Below are positions 35,093-44,620 of a stretch of DNA of 64,000 nt, in pieces. The stretch covers positions 1 through 64,000 of the forward strand of contig JAFRUE010000003.1 in NCBI GenBank assembly GCA_017441925.1, read 5' to 3'. Position 1 is the stretch's first letter. Each line of letters opens with the position of its first letter. This DNA comes from Bacillota bacterium (GTDB lineage Bacteria > Bacillota > Clostridia > Lachnospirales > Bianqueaceae). Under the pieces are notes generated by a model. It saw only the letters and a program-made list of their open reading frames with translations, had not been told where the DNA came from and did not search any database. A program made the position numbers and the translations under genes.

Positions 35093-36037
35093 ATGATCGA
35101 ACACAGAAATTGGACGTATGAGGATTTTCCCGAGTTTGCCGAAGAAATCGAAGGAGCCGTCCGGATCCCGACCACCGGGGACGAATCCGATGTCCGCTAT
35201 ATGCATGACGTCGAATACGCAGACATGGACGGAACGAAGCTGCATCTGCAGATCCTTTTTCCAGCGAGCCGCAACGACACAAAACGCGAAGGCTTCGAAT
35301 TCCGTTTCCGCGAGGGCTCTGAGCTTCCCTGCTTTGTCTTCGTACAGGGGAGCGGCTGGTTTAAGCAGTATGTTTACGCGAATATACCTGCGCTTGTCCG
35401 GCTGTGCCGCCGCGGTTTTGTCTGCGCAATCGTCGAATACAGGCCTTCCACGACAGCACCTTTTCCGGCTCAGATACAGGACGCCCGCAACGCTGTCCGC
35501 TTCCTGCGCGCGAATGCCGCAAAGTTCCGGATCGATCCGGATAAAATCATACTTGCCGGCGATTCTTCCGGCGGTCATACGGCCATGTACGCGGCGCTCC
35601 TTTCCGATGAAGACGACCGTAATCTGTACCCCGGGGTTCCCGCGTCAGTCAAAGGTATTGTCAATTATTACGGCGCTGTCAGCGTGATGCGCTGGGACGG
35701 GAATCCATCGACACTGAACCATCACCTGCCGGACAGCCCAGAGGGCATCCTCATGGGCGGCGCAAATCTGCGCGAACGGGACGATCTCTGCCGCAAGATG
35801 TCCGTGGAATGCAATATCGCGCCGGAGACAGATCTTCCGCCGGTTCTGATCTTTCACGGGACGAAGGACCGCACGGTCAACTGTATCGAGAGTGTAGATC
35901 TTTATCGCAGGCTGAAGGAATGCGGTAAGGAGACCGCTCTCTATCTGATCGAAGGAGCGGATCACGGCGGTCCGGAATTCTGGACAGAGCCGATGCTGGA
36001 CATTGTTGAAGCTTTTATCCGCAAATGCACTGACTGA
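35093..36037 (+). CDS. Alpha/beta-hydrolase, acetyl-esterase type
   Basis: 314 residues. Nucleophile Ser158 in GDSSG (156-160), likely acid Asp259 (HGTKDRTV) and base His291 (GADHGG) form a catalytic triad. A GSGWF segment (87-91) replaces the usual HGGG oxyanion motif. Cytoplasmic, no signal peptide. Typical of small esterases that remove acetyl or feruloyl groups from oligosaccharides; the GH31 gene 43 bp downstream on the same strand fits a glycan role. Confidence 0.85.
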   Translation: MIEHRNWTYEDFPEFAEEIEGAVRIPTTGDESDVRYMHDVEYADMDGTKLHLQILFPASRNDTKREGFEFRFREGSELPCFVFVQGSGWFKQYVYANIPALVRLCRRGFVCAIVEYRPSTTAPFPAQIQDARNAVRFLRANAAKFRIDPDKIILAGDSSGGHTAMYAALLSDEDDRNLYPGVPASVKGIVNYYGAVSVMRWDGNPSTLNHHLPDSPEGILMGGANLRERDDLCRKMSVECNIAPETDLPPVLIFHGTKDRTVNCIESVDLYRRLKECGKETALYLIEGADHGGPEFWTEPMLDIVEAFIRKCTD

Positions 36038-36080
36038 AACGCCTGGCATCAGTCCAATATCATAAAAAGGAGACTATCTT

Positions 36081-38411
36081 ATGAGTAAAATGCACATTCT
36101 GCCGATCGGAACGCGGACCGTACGGGTCGTCTGTACGCCGGATGGTCTGGTCAAAGCCCCGGATTGTCAGATCCGGTACCCGGACATTCCCGAGGCCACC
36201 GAAATCGCTTCTGCCGCGGACCGCGAGGCGGGACAGATCACTTTCTCCTGGCAGGGCAAAGAGCTGCTCGTCCAGACCGGATGGGAGCTCACGCCGCATG
36301 ACGTCACCCGCTACACCGTGCAGAACGGCAAGCCGCAGATCGTCCGCCGCAAGACCGTCGACGGCGAGCGGTCATTTGTCGAAAATGCCGAGGTCGCGGT
36401 CGTCGGCCGTTCCTACGGAGGCAGCATCAGCTTTCGGGTGCAGCCGGATGAGTATCTTTTCGGTCTCGGGCAGCATGAACGCGGCTATTACAACCGCCGC
36501 GGCATGAAGGAAATGCTGTACCAGAACAATATGAAGATCCCGATGCCGGTACTTGTTTCTTCCCGCGGCTATGCGCTTTTTTTTGACTGCGGCGGCATGA
36601 TGACCTATGAAGAAGCGGATGGCATCGTGACTTTCACTTTCGATACGGCCGATCAGATCGATTATTATCTCATCGCAGGCCATACGACCGACGAGCTGAT
36701 CGCGGAACTCCGCCGTCTGACGGGCGAAGCCGTGATGCTGCCTGCCTGGGCCTACCGCTATCTGCAGTCCAAAGAACGTTATAAAGACGAACTGGAAATG
36801 CTTGCGGTCAAAGACGAATTCCGCAGACGCGGCATCCCGCTCGGCTGCCTGATCCTGGACTGGAAGACCTGGGAAGAAGGCAAATGGGGCAATAAGATCC
36901 TCGATAAATCGCGCTTCGGGCATTTTAGGGAAACGCTCGACACCTTCCACAAGGACGGCGTCGCGGCGATGATCTCCGTCTGGCCCAACAGCGATCAGGG
37001 CTGCGAAAACAATCAGGAATTCGCGGACGCCGGGAAACTGCTCTGCGACTGCTCGACTTACGATGCTTTTGACAGCGAAGCCCGCGATATATACTGGAAA
37101 CAGTGCATGCAGGAGATCGTCCCTGCCGGTATCGACGGATGGTGGTGCGATTCGACCGAGCCTTTCACCCCGGACTGGAACGGCAGCGAGAAGCTTCCGG
37201 AAGACATGCGCTATGAGAAAGCCAGGGGACAGATGAACCGTTTCCTGGACGCGCGGGAGTCCAATCTGTTCGCGCTGCATCACGCACAGGGCATCTACGA
37301 ACATATGCGCAGGGACGTTCCGGATAAACGCGTGATCAACCTGACCAGGTCCGGATCGCCCTCCATCCAGCGTTACGGCGTAATCCTGTGGTCCGGCGAC
37401 ATCGCGGCGACCTGGGAGACGCTCCGCCGGCAGATTGCGGAAGGCATCAATATGGCGCTCTCCGGGATTCCCTACTGGACGCTCGATATCGGAGCGTTCT
37501 TTGTCGGCAATCTCAGGAGCTCCCGCATCTGGAGCGGCAATCCGAACGCGGCTCCGTTGTGGTTCTGGCATGGCGATTATGAAGACGGCGTGAAAGATCC
37601 AGGCTACCGCGAGCTCTATACGCGCTGGCTGCAGTTCGGCGCTTTCCTGCCTGTCATGCGTTCTCACGGGACAGATACGCCGCGCGAACCGTGGAATTTC
37701 GGCGAGCCCGGGACAGTCTATTATGACACGATCGTCAAATATATCCGGCTGCGCGAGCGGCTTTTCCCCTATATCTACAGTCTGGCGGACCGTGTACGCA
37801 GGGACGGATATACATTAATGCGCGGTCTCGTATTCGATTACGCGAACGATCTGGAAGCCCTTGCCTGTGATGATGAATACATGTTCGGTCCGGCTTTCCT
37901 GGTATGTCCTGTCACAAAGCCCATGGAATACGGTCCGGACGCGGCTCCTCTCGCGGAGAAACAGACCCGGCCTGTCTATCTGCCGGCGGGCAGCGACTGG
38001 ATCGATTTTGATACAGGTGTCTGCTATACCGGCGGGCAGACGATCGAAGCGGACGCTCCGATATCCCGCATGCCGCTCTACGTGCGGGCCGGGTCGATCA
38101 TCCCGCAGACCGGTTCTCTTCCGGCCGACGCGTCGCAGCCCGGCCGCGAGATCCACATCTACCCCGGAGCCGACGCAGAGTTCACGCTGTACGCTGACAA
38201 TGGCAAGGATTACGCCTATGAACAGGGCGATTTCTGCCGGATCCCGCTCTCGTGGGACGATCAGAACAGGACGCTGTCGGTCGGCGAGATCAGCGGATCC
38301 TATCCCGCTCCCGAGGAACTTACCGTGATCCTGCACATTGCAGACGGCACAGTAAAAGAAAACCTCGCCGTCAGACAGCAGAAGGTCATGTTCAGAAATC
38401 CTCTGAAGTGA
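36081..38411 (+). CDS. GH31 alpha-glucosidase/alpha-xylosidase
   Basis: 776-residue family 31 glycoside hydrolase. N-terminal beta domain (about 1-210), TIM barrel (220-580) and C-terminal beta domains. Nucleophile Asp357 in WWCDSTEP and acid/base Asp440 in SGDIAATW are intact. No signal peptide. Whether it favours alpha-glucosides or alpha-xylosides cannot be decided by eye. AAAAGGAGA precedes the ATG; probably cotranscribed with the esterase and ended by the bidirectional terminator. Confidence 0.9.
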   Translation: MSKMHILPIGTRTVRVVCTPDGLVKAPDCQIRYPDIPEATEIASAADREAGQITFSWQGKELLVQTGWELTPHDVTRYTVQNGKPQIVRRKTVDGERSFVENAEVAVVGRSYGGSISFRVQPDEYLFGLGQHERGYYNRRGMKEMLYQNNMKIPMPVLVSSRGYALFFDCGGMMTYEEADGIVTFTFDTADQIDYYLIAGHTTDELIAELRRLTGEAVMLPAWAYRYLQSKERYKDELEMLAVKDEFRRRGIPLGCLILDWKTWEEGKWGNKILDKSRFGHFRETLDTFHKDGVAAMISVWPNSDQGCENNQEFADAGKLLCDCSTYDAFDSEARDIYWKQCMQEIVPAGIDGWWCDSTEPFTPDWNGSEKLPEDMRYEKARGQMNRFLDARESNLFALHHAQGIYEHMRRDVPDKRVINLTRSGSPSIQRYGVILWSGDIAATWETLRRQIAEGINMALSGIPYWTLDIGAFFVGNLRSSRIWSGNPNAAPLWFWHGDYEDGVKDPGYRELYTRWLQFGAFLPVMRSHGTDTPREPWNFGEPGTVYYDTIVKYIRLRERLFPYIYSLADRVRRDGYTLMRGLVFDYANDLEALACDDEYMFGPAFLVCPVTKPMEYGPDAAPLAEKQTRPVYLPAGSDWIDFDTGVCYTGGQTIEADAPISRMPLYVRAGSIIPQTGSLPADASQPGREIHIYPGADAEFTLYADNGKDYAYEQGDFCRIPLSWDDQNRTLSVGEISGSYPAPEELTVILHIADGTVKENLAVRQQKVMFRNPLK

Positions 38412-38481
38412 TGCTGCCGGCCGATGGATCTCATTTTGAGTATTCGAACAGGGTCATCGGCTGAACCATTCGATAAAACAC

Positions 38482-38524
38482 AAAAAACTCCGTACAAAGA
38501 AGGCACTTTGTACGGAGTTTTTTT
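38482..38524. terminator. Bidirectional terminator
   Basis: A 15-bp perfect stem (38485-38499 with 38506-38520) with a 6-nt loop, T-tract on the + strand and A-tract before it. It serves both GH31 (+) and the P-type ATPase gene (-). Confidence 0.92.
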
Positions 38525-38607
38525 CTGAAAAAATGTCTGATTTTTCTGCCCATACCCTTGCAGAACTGTCCCTGAGGCGGCTGATCGCAGCCGGTCAGGT
38601 CATCCGG

Positions 38608-41028
38608 TCAGTCCGCCTTTTTCTTTTTCCACTTTTTCCCGCGGAACCATTCCTTCTGCTCAGTAAGCCAGCTGCGGAAGTTCGCGATCATATCCGTCCT
38701 GTCGTGGAATACATTGAACATGATATTGAACAGTCCGTATCCTGCCATCAGGAAGATCAGCATGAAGACGAAAAGCTCCCAGCTAAAGTGCTGCAGTCCG
38801 AAGAAATCCGGGAAGAAGAATATTCCGCCGCTGAGCAGGATCACCATCGCGATGTAAACGACCGTACGCAGCAGATTGAACGGCTTGCTGATACGGTACA
38901 GCGTGAGCAGGCTCGTGAAGCCTGCTGCCATCACGCAAAGTGTCGACATGAATTCACTCGGCAGATTGAACCGGCCCGAGAAGAAAATGATAAAACAGAG
39001 ATTGAATACGACCGACAGACCACCGGGCAGCGCCTGCAGCATGACATTTCTCATAAAGTGTCCCTTGACACGCTCATGGTTTGGCTGCAGCGCCATGAAG
39101 AAGCCCGGTACACCGATGCAGGTCGTGCTGATCAGGCTCATCTGGATCGGCATGAACGGATACCGCATCGGGATAAAGACAAACAGTACCGCGAGCAGGA
39201 TCGAATAAACGGTTTTGGTCAGGAAGAGCGCTGCGGAACGCTGTACGTTGTTGATGCTGCGCCGCCCTTCGTCGACGATCCGCGGCATCGCGTCAAAATT
39301 GGACTTGAGCAGCACGAGCTCCGCCACGTTGCGGGCCGCGTCGGTACCGGAAGCCATCGCGATCGAGCAGTCCGCCTGCTTAAGCGCCAGGACATCATTG
39401 ACGCCGTCACCCGTCATCGCGACGGTATGTCCCTCGCTCTGCATGGCTTCGATCAGCTGCTTCTTCTGCTGCGGCGTCACGCGGCCAAAGACCGTATATT
39501 TACCCGCGGCCTCCGCGACCTCTTCGTCAGTTTTCAGTGTGGTCGCGTCTACAAGACTGTCCCAGTTCTCCACGCCGGCGAATTTGGCGATACCGGCAAC
39601 CGTCTGCGGACTGTCGCCGCTGATGATCTTGATATTGACGCCCTGTTCTTTGAAATAAGCCAGGGTCTTAGCTGCTTCTTTACGGACTCTGTCGCGGAGC
39701 AGGATCACACCGACCGGCTCGAGCGACTCTTCCGGCGGCAGTTCCTGTCCCCGGAAAGGCTCATTGGAATGCACGATCAGCAGCACACGGTACTGCTGAG
39801 CAAGTTTATCGATGGTCGCGTACAGATTGTCCGGCATATGCGGATACAGGAACTCCGCCGCGCCGAAGCAAAAGGTTCCCTGTCCCTCAAAGGACGCTCC
39901 GGACCACTTGGTTTTGCTGGAGAAAGGCACCGCCTGTGTGCAGCGCCAGGTGATATCCCCCGCACCCGGATATTTTTCGAGAATGGCCTGCGATGTCGCG
40001 TTCGGATCAGGCAGCGCGCGGATCACCGAGACGATCGCGTCCGGAATCCACTTGGAATACTGTTCTCCGAACATCAGGGTATCCACGACCTCAAGCGAAC
40101 CTTCAGTCAGCGTACCGGTCTTATCCAGGCACAGTGTATCGACACGCGCTAGCGTCTCAATACAGTACAGCTGCTGGACCATGACATTTTCCTTGGAAAG
40201 CCGGATGACGCTGACGGCAAGCGCCGTGCTTGTCAGAAGCATCAGACCCTCCGGGATCATACCGATGAGAGAGGCGGTCGTCGAGACGACGGCCTTCTGC
40301 AGCGTCGCGCCGTCAAGATGCATCTGCTGTACGAAAACCGCGATTCCGACCGGAACCAATACGATGGAAACGATCCGGACGATCCATTTCAGAGAATTCA
40401 TGATCTCGGAACGGATCTCCTTGGCGGATTTGGCGCCGCTCGAGATCGTCGAGATGTATTTCTCCTGACCAACCTTAATGGCCTGCGCGACGCAGCGTCC
40501 GCTGTTCAGGAACGATCCCGCCATCAGCTCGTCGCCCGGGGCCTTATCGATCGCGTCCGGTTCACCGGTAATAAAGGATTCGTCTACATGGCAGTTTCCG
40601 CTCACCACCACCGCGTCGGCCTGGATCTGCTTGCCCGAAGAAAGGATCATCAGATCCCCTTCCACGACTTCTTCCGGCAGGATATCCGTCTCCTGCCCGT
40701 CTCTCAGCACGCGCACACGCGACGCGGACAGGAAGGCCAGCCTGTCCATCGCCTTCTTGGAACGGATCTCCTGGAAGATACCGATCGCCGTATTTGCGAT
40801 GATAACGCCCATAAAGGTCGCATTCTTATAGGATCCGACCAGAATGACGGCAACCGCAAGGATCACGTTGACAAGGTTGAACAGCGTGCAGATATTGCTG
40901 ATAAAAATCTGCCTGATCGTCTTGGTTTTGCCGGAATCGTCGATATTCACTTTGCCGGCCTCTGTCCGCACACGGACTTCCTCCGCGGTTAAACCGGTCT
41001 CCGGATTTGTTTTCAGTAATTCAGCCAA
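38608..41028 (-). CDS. P-type cation-transporting ATPase
   Basis: 806 residues. Phosphorylation site Asp302 in DKTGTLT, actuator motif TGEP (154-157) where TGES is the norm, M4 motif IPEGL (258-262), and hinge TGDGVNDVLALKQADCSIAM. About ten transmembrane helices. Transported ion uncertain (Ca2+, Mg2+ or similar). The start is a TTG at 41028: AAGGAGGA lies eight bases upstream and no ATG fits. It ends at the bidirectional terminator and follows the small orphan gene. Confidence 0.88.
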   Translation of the reverse strand: MAELLKTNPETGLTAEEVRVRTEAGKVNIDDSGKTKTIRQIFISNICTLFNLVNVILAVAVILVGSYKNATFMGVIIANTAIGIFQEIRSKKAMDRLAFLSASRVRVLRDGQETDILPEEVVEGDLMILSSGKQIQADAVVVSGNCHVDESFITGEPDAIDKAPGDELMAGSFLNSGRCVAQAIKVGQEKYISTISSGAKSAKEIRSEIMNSLKWIVRIVSIVLVPVGIAVFVQQMHLDGATLQKAVVSTTASLIGMIPEGLMLLTSTALAVSVIRLSKENVMVQQLYCIETLARVDTLCLDKTGTLTEGSLEVVDTLMFGEQYSKWIPDAIVSVIRALPDPNATSQAILEKYPGAGDITWRCTQAVPFSSKTKWSGASFEGQGTFCFGAAEFLYPHMPDNLYATIDKLAQQYRVLLIVHSNEPFRGQELPPEESLEPVGVILLRDRVRKEAAKTLAYFKEQGVNIKIISGDSPQTVAGIAKFAGVENWDSLVDATTLKTDEEVAEAAGKYTVFGRVTPQQKKQLIEAMQSEGHTVAMTGDGVNDVLALKQADCSIAMASGTDAARNVAELVLLKSNFDAMPRIVDEGRRSINNVQRSAALFLTKTVYSILLAVLFVFIPMRYPFMPIQMSLISTTCIGVPGFFMALQPNHERVKGHFMRNVMLQALPGGLSVVFNLCFIIFFSGRFNLPSEFMSTLCVMAAGFTSLLTLYRISKPFNLLRTVVYIAMVILLSGGIFFFPDFFGLQHFSWELFVFMLIFLMAGYGLFNIMFNVFHDRTDMIANFRSWLTEQKEWFRGKKWKKKKAD

Positions 41029-41099
41029 TCTGGTCTTCCTCCTTTCCCCGTCTCTGACGGGCTTTTTTTATCAATACGGATCTTCCGAACCGGTACGGC

Positions 41100-41381
41100 T
41101 CAGAATTCCAGACAGGATTTGTATTCTTTGTCCGGGTCTCTTCTCTGAAGCGTCCATTCTTTGTATTGATGGGTACCTGCATCGGCGAACAGAAACACAC
41201 ATGCTGCCGTTGCCCAGCTGCTGGACGTAAAAAGGTCATATCCGGGATAGCCCCAGTCCTCTATCTCGAAACTGGCCCGGCCGTTACCGGAATACTCCAT
41301 GTAGCCGGGACGGATGCCGAATCCCACAAACCTGCCTTTGTCAAAAACAGCGTTTTCCGGAACCAGGTCAGGATCGCCCAC
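41100..41381 (-). CDS. Hypothetical 93-residue protein, possibly truncated
   Basis: I do not recognise this protein. The frame starts at a GTG (41381) with AGGAAGG about ten bases upstream, and can be read further back to a stop near 41417 without another start codon. The sequence has normal protein composition, rich in Gly, Tyr, Trp and Phe (GFGIRPGYMEYSGNG, EDWGYPGYDLFTSS), unlike shadow frames nearby. It may be an extracellular-type domain fragment or an N-terminally degraded gene. Between carB and the P-type ATPase on the same strand. Confidence 0.45.
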   Translation of the reverse strand: MGDPDLVPENAVFDKGRFVGFGIRPGYMEYSGNGRASFEIEDWGYPGYDLFTSSSWATAACVFLFADAGTHQYKEWTLQRRDPDKEYKSCLEF

Positions 41382-41422
41382 GCAAGCGTGTCCTTCCTGA
41401 CTTTGGAACCCTTTATGTCATC

Positions 41423-44400
41423 TTACAACAAATCCTTTAATTCGACAAGTTCTGTGTTGTCGAGGGAGTAGTCGCTCATCAGGCTTTCGGCGAGCGCGTT
41501 CGCGGTGTCCAGTGAAGTCAGGCAAGGGATCGAGTGCTCTACGGCCTTGCGGCGGATCTTAACGCTGTCGCGCTGCGGCTGGCGGCCTTTCTTGGACGTC
41601 GAAATGATATACTGCAGATGTCCGTTTTCCACAAGCGTCATCGAGTTGTAGCTCGGATTCTCATAGATCTTGTGAACGTTCTCGACCGTAAGCCCTGCCG
41701 CGCGCAGCACATTCGCGGTCCCGTGCGTCGCGTACAGCTTGAAACCGATCTTCGCGTATTTGGCCGCGATCGGGGCGATCTCCGCCTGATCACGGTCCTG
41801 CACGGTGATGAATACACCTCCGGTCTTATCCATCCGGTATCCCGCGGCCACAAGTCCCTTATACAGCGCTTCGTCAAGAGTCCGTCCGATACCGAGGACC
41901 TCTCCTGTCGACTTCATCTCCGGTCCGAGCTGCACGTCGACGTCCGTAAGCTTCTCAAACGAGAAAACCGGTACCTTGACGCACATGTATTTGGGCCGGC
42001 GGTACAGACCCGTACCATAACCCATGTCACTCAGCTTTTCGCCCAGCATGCAGCGTGTCGCGAGATCCACCATCGGGATGCCCGAAACTTTGCTGACATA
42101 CGGGATCGTCCGGGACGCGCGCGGATTGACCTCGATCACATACAGCTGATCATCATAGATAACATACTGGATATTGACAAGGCCTTTCGTCTTAAGCGCA
42201 AGCGCGAGTTTGCGGGATTCCTGCAGGATCGTCTGGCGCATCTTCTCGCTGAGATTCCACGCCGGGAAAACCGCGATCGAATCGCCGGAATGTACGCCTG
42301 CGCGCTCGATATGCTCCATGATGCCGGGAAGCAGGATATCCGTCCCGTCACAGATCGCGTCGACCTCGATCTCCAGGCCCATCAGATACTTGTCGATCAG
42401 GACCGGATTCTCGATGCCGCCCGCCAGAATGATGTACATATACTCGCGGATGTCATCGTCGTCAAAAGCGATGATCATGTTCTGTCCCCCGAGTACGTAG
42501 GAAGGCCTCATCAGGACCGGATAGCCGATCCGTCCGGCGGCTTCAAGCGCCTCTTCGACCGTATAAACCGTCGCGCCGGGCGCCTGCTTGATATTCAGGC
42601 TTTCCAGAAGCTCTGCGAACCGACCGCGGTCCTCCGCAAGGTCGATGCTGTCGGCCTGTGTCCCGAGGATCGGAATATTGTTCTCTACAAGCGTTTTTGT
42701 CAGTTTGATCGCCGTACCGCCGCCGAAAGCCACAACGCATCCGATCGGTTTCTCGACGCGGATCACGTCCATGACGTCTTCCGGTGTCAGCGGCTCGAAA
42801 TACAGTCTGTCCGCGACGTTAAAGTCTGTCGAGACCGTCTCCGGATTGTTGTTGACGATAACGACCTCATAGCCGGCTTTTTTCAGCGCCCAGACGCAGT
42901 GCACCGAAGCATAGTCGAATTCGATCCCCTGTCCGATGCGGATCGGACCGGAGCCGAAGACCATCACGACGGGTTTGCCGGAAGTGTGTCCCTGAATGAA
43001 CTCTGCCGCCTCATCCTGCTCGCCGTGCGTGCTGTAGAAATACGGCGTGCTGGCCGTAAACTCTGCCGCGCAGGTGTCGACCATCCGGAAAGAGGCCGGG
43101 ACATGGCGCACATTGCGGGCGCCTGTCAGGCGGCTGATCACCGTGTCCGGGAATCCGTACTGCTTGGCCTCTGCGTACGTCTCATCGTTATAGCCCTCAT
43201 GGATCAGACGGTCCTCGATCTCGGCGATATGCGTGAGTTTCGCAAGGAACCATTCATCGATCATGGTCTCGGCATGGAGATCTTCGATGGTCCAGCCACG
43301 CTTGAGCGCTTCATAGACCGCGAAGATCCGCTCGTCGTCCTGATGCCGGATCTTGTCCCTGAGGGCAGCGTCGCTCAGGATCTGTACACTGTTGCGGTTC
43401 AGGTCATACTGCGAGATCTCCGCCCCGCGGATGGCTTTCATCAGCGCCTGCTCGAAATTGCGGCCGATCGCCATGACCTCTCCGGTCGCTTTCATCTGCG
43501 TCCCCAGCCGTCTCTGTCCGTAAACGAACTTGTCGAAAGGCCACTTGGGGAATTTGACGACGACATAGTCGAGCGCCGGCTCGAAGCACGCCATCGTTTC
43601 GCCTGTAATCTCGTTCGGGATCTCGTCCAGACGGTATCCGATCGCGATCTTGGCGGCAACACGCGCGATCGGGTATCCGGTCGCCTTGGACGCAAGCGCG
43701 GAAGAACGCGAAACACGCGGATTGACTTCGATTACGGCATATTCGTCACTCTCGGGCTCCAGCGCGAACTGGCAGTTGCAGCCGCCCTCGATCCCCATGC
43801 TCTGTATGATATTGATCGCTGCCGAACGCAGCATCTGATATTCTTTATCCGCAAGCGTAACAGCCGGTGCGATAACGATCGAATCTCCGGTATGAATGCC
43901 GACCGGATCCAGATTTTCCATCGAGCAGACGGTGATCACGTTGCCCGCGCTGTCGCGCATGACCTCGAATTCGATCTCTTTCCAGCCCGCGATGCCTTTT
44001 TCCACCAGGATCTGATGGATCGGCGACAGACGCAGCCCGTTCTCTGCGATCTCACGAAGCTCATCCTCGTTATCCGCGATGCCGCCGCCTGTGCCGCCCA
44101 GTGTGAAGGCCGGACGCACGATCACCGGGTAACCGCTCGTGCCGGCAAAATTCACGGCGCTTTCTACGGTTTTTACGACAAGAGACGGGATGATCGGCTC
44201 CCCGATCGCCTGCATCGTCTCTTTGAAAATCTCACGGTCCTCGGCCTTATCGATCGTCTCGGGCGAAGCCCCGAGCAGCTTTACGCCCTGCTCGTCCAGG
44301 AAACCGCACTTTGCGAGCTCCATCGACAGCGTAAGTCCGGTCTGGCCGCCGAGCGTCGACAGAATGCTGTCCGGACGTTCCTTCAGGATAATGCGTTTCA

Positions 44401-44620
44401 GCGTCTCCAGATTCAGCGGTTCAACGTAAACATGATCCGCGATCGCCGTATCCGTCATGATCGTCGCAGGATTCGAATTTACAAGGACGACCTCAAGACC
44501 CTCTTCCTTAAGGGCGCGGCAGGCCTGCGTACCGGCGTAGTCAAATTCCGCCGCCTGACCGATAACGATCGGACCCGAGCCGATCACGAGCACTTTATGA
44601 AGCGACTGATTCAGCGGCAT
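41423..44620 (-). CDS. carB: Carbamoyl-phosphate synthase large subunit
   Basis: 1065 residues, full length. Two homologous ATP-grasp halves (about 1-540 and 541-930), each with the PxxIRPxFxLGGxGGG-type loop in its first half, and a C-terminal MGS allosteric domain (about 931-1065, ending in the KKGRQPQRDSVKIRR region). It makes carbamoyl phosphate for pyrimidines and arginine. Start overlaps the carA stop by ten bases. No pyrB or argF gene is nearby. Confidence 0.97.
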   Translation of the reverse strand: MPLNQSLHKVLVIGSGPIVIGQAAEFDYAGTQACRALKEEGLEVVLVNSNPATIMTDTAIADHVYVEPLNLETLKRIILKERPDSILSTLGGQTGLTLSMELAKCGFLDEQGVKLLGASPETIDKAEDREIFKETMQAIGEPIIPSLVVKTVESAVNFAGTSGYPVIVRPAFTLGGTGGGIADNEDELREIAENGLRLSPIHQILVEKGIAGWKEIEFEVMRDSAGNVITVCSMENLDPVGIHTGDSIVIAPAVTLADKEYQMLRSAAINIIQSMGIEGGCNCQFALEPESDEYAVIEVNPRVSRSSALASKATGYPIARVAAKIAIGYRLDEIPNEITGETMACFEPALDYVVVKFPKWPFDKFVYGQRRLGTQMKATGEVMAIGRNFEQALMKAIRGAEISQYDLNRNSVQILSDAALRDKIRHQDDERIFAVYEALKRGWTIEDLHAETMIDEWFLAKLTHIAEIEDRLIHEGYNDETYAEAKQYGFPDTVISRLTGARNVRHVPASFRMVDTCAAEFTASTPYFYSTHGEQDEAAEFIQGHTSGKPVVMVFGSGPIRIGQGIEFDYASVHCVWALKKAGYEVVIVNNNPETVSTDFNVADRLYFEPLTPEDVMDVIRVEKPIGCVVAFGGGTAIKLTKTLVENNIPILGTQADSIDLAEDRGRFAELLESLNIKQAPGATVYTVEEALEAAGRIGYPVLMRPSYVLGGQNMIIAFDDDDIREYMYIILAGGIENPVLIDKYLMGLEIEVDAICDGTDILLPGIMEHIERAGVHSGDSIAVFPAWNLSEKMRQTILQESRKLALALKTKGLVNIQYVIYDDQLYVIEVNPRASRTIPYVSKVSGIPMVDLATRCMLGEKLSDMGYGTGLYRRPKYMCVKVPVFSFEKLTDVDVQLGPEMKSTGEVLGIGRTLDEALYKGLVAAGYRMDKTGGVFITVQDRDQAEIAPIAAKYAKIGFKLYATHGTANVLRAAGLTVENVHKIYENPSYNSMTLVENGHLQYIISTSKKGRQPQRDSVKIRRKAVEHSIPCLTSLDTANALAESLMSDYSLDNTELVELKDLL

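Noticed and set aside
41046..41070. CCCGTC/GACGGG hairpin followed by T-run on the + strand
   Set aside because: There is no + strand gene to terminate; it lies in the upstream region of the P-type ATPase gene and may be chance.
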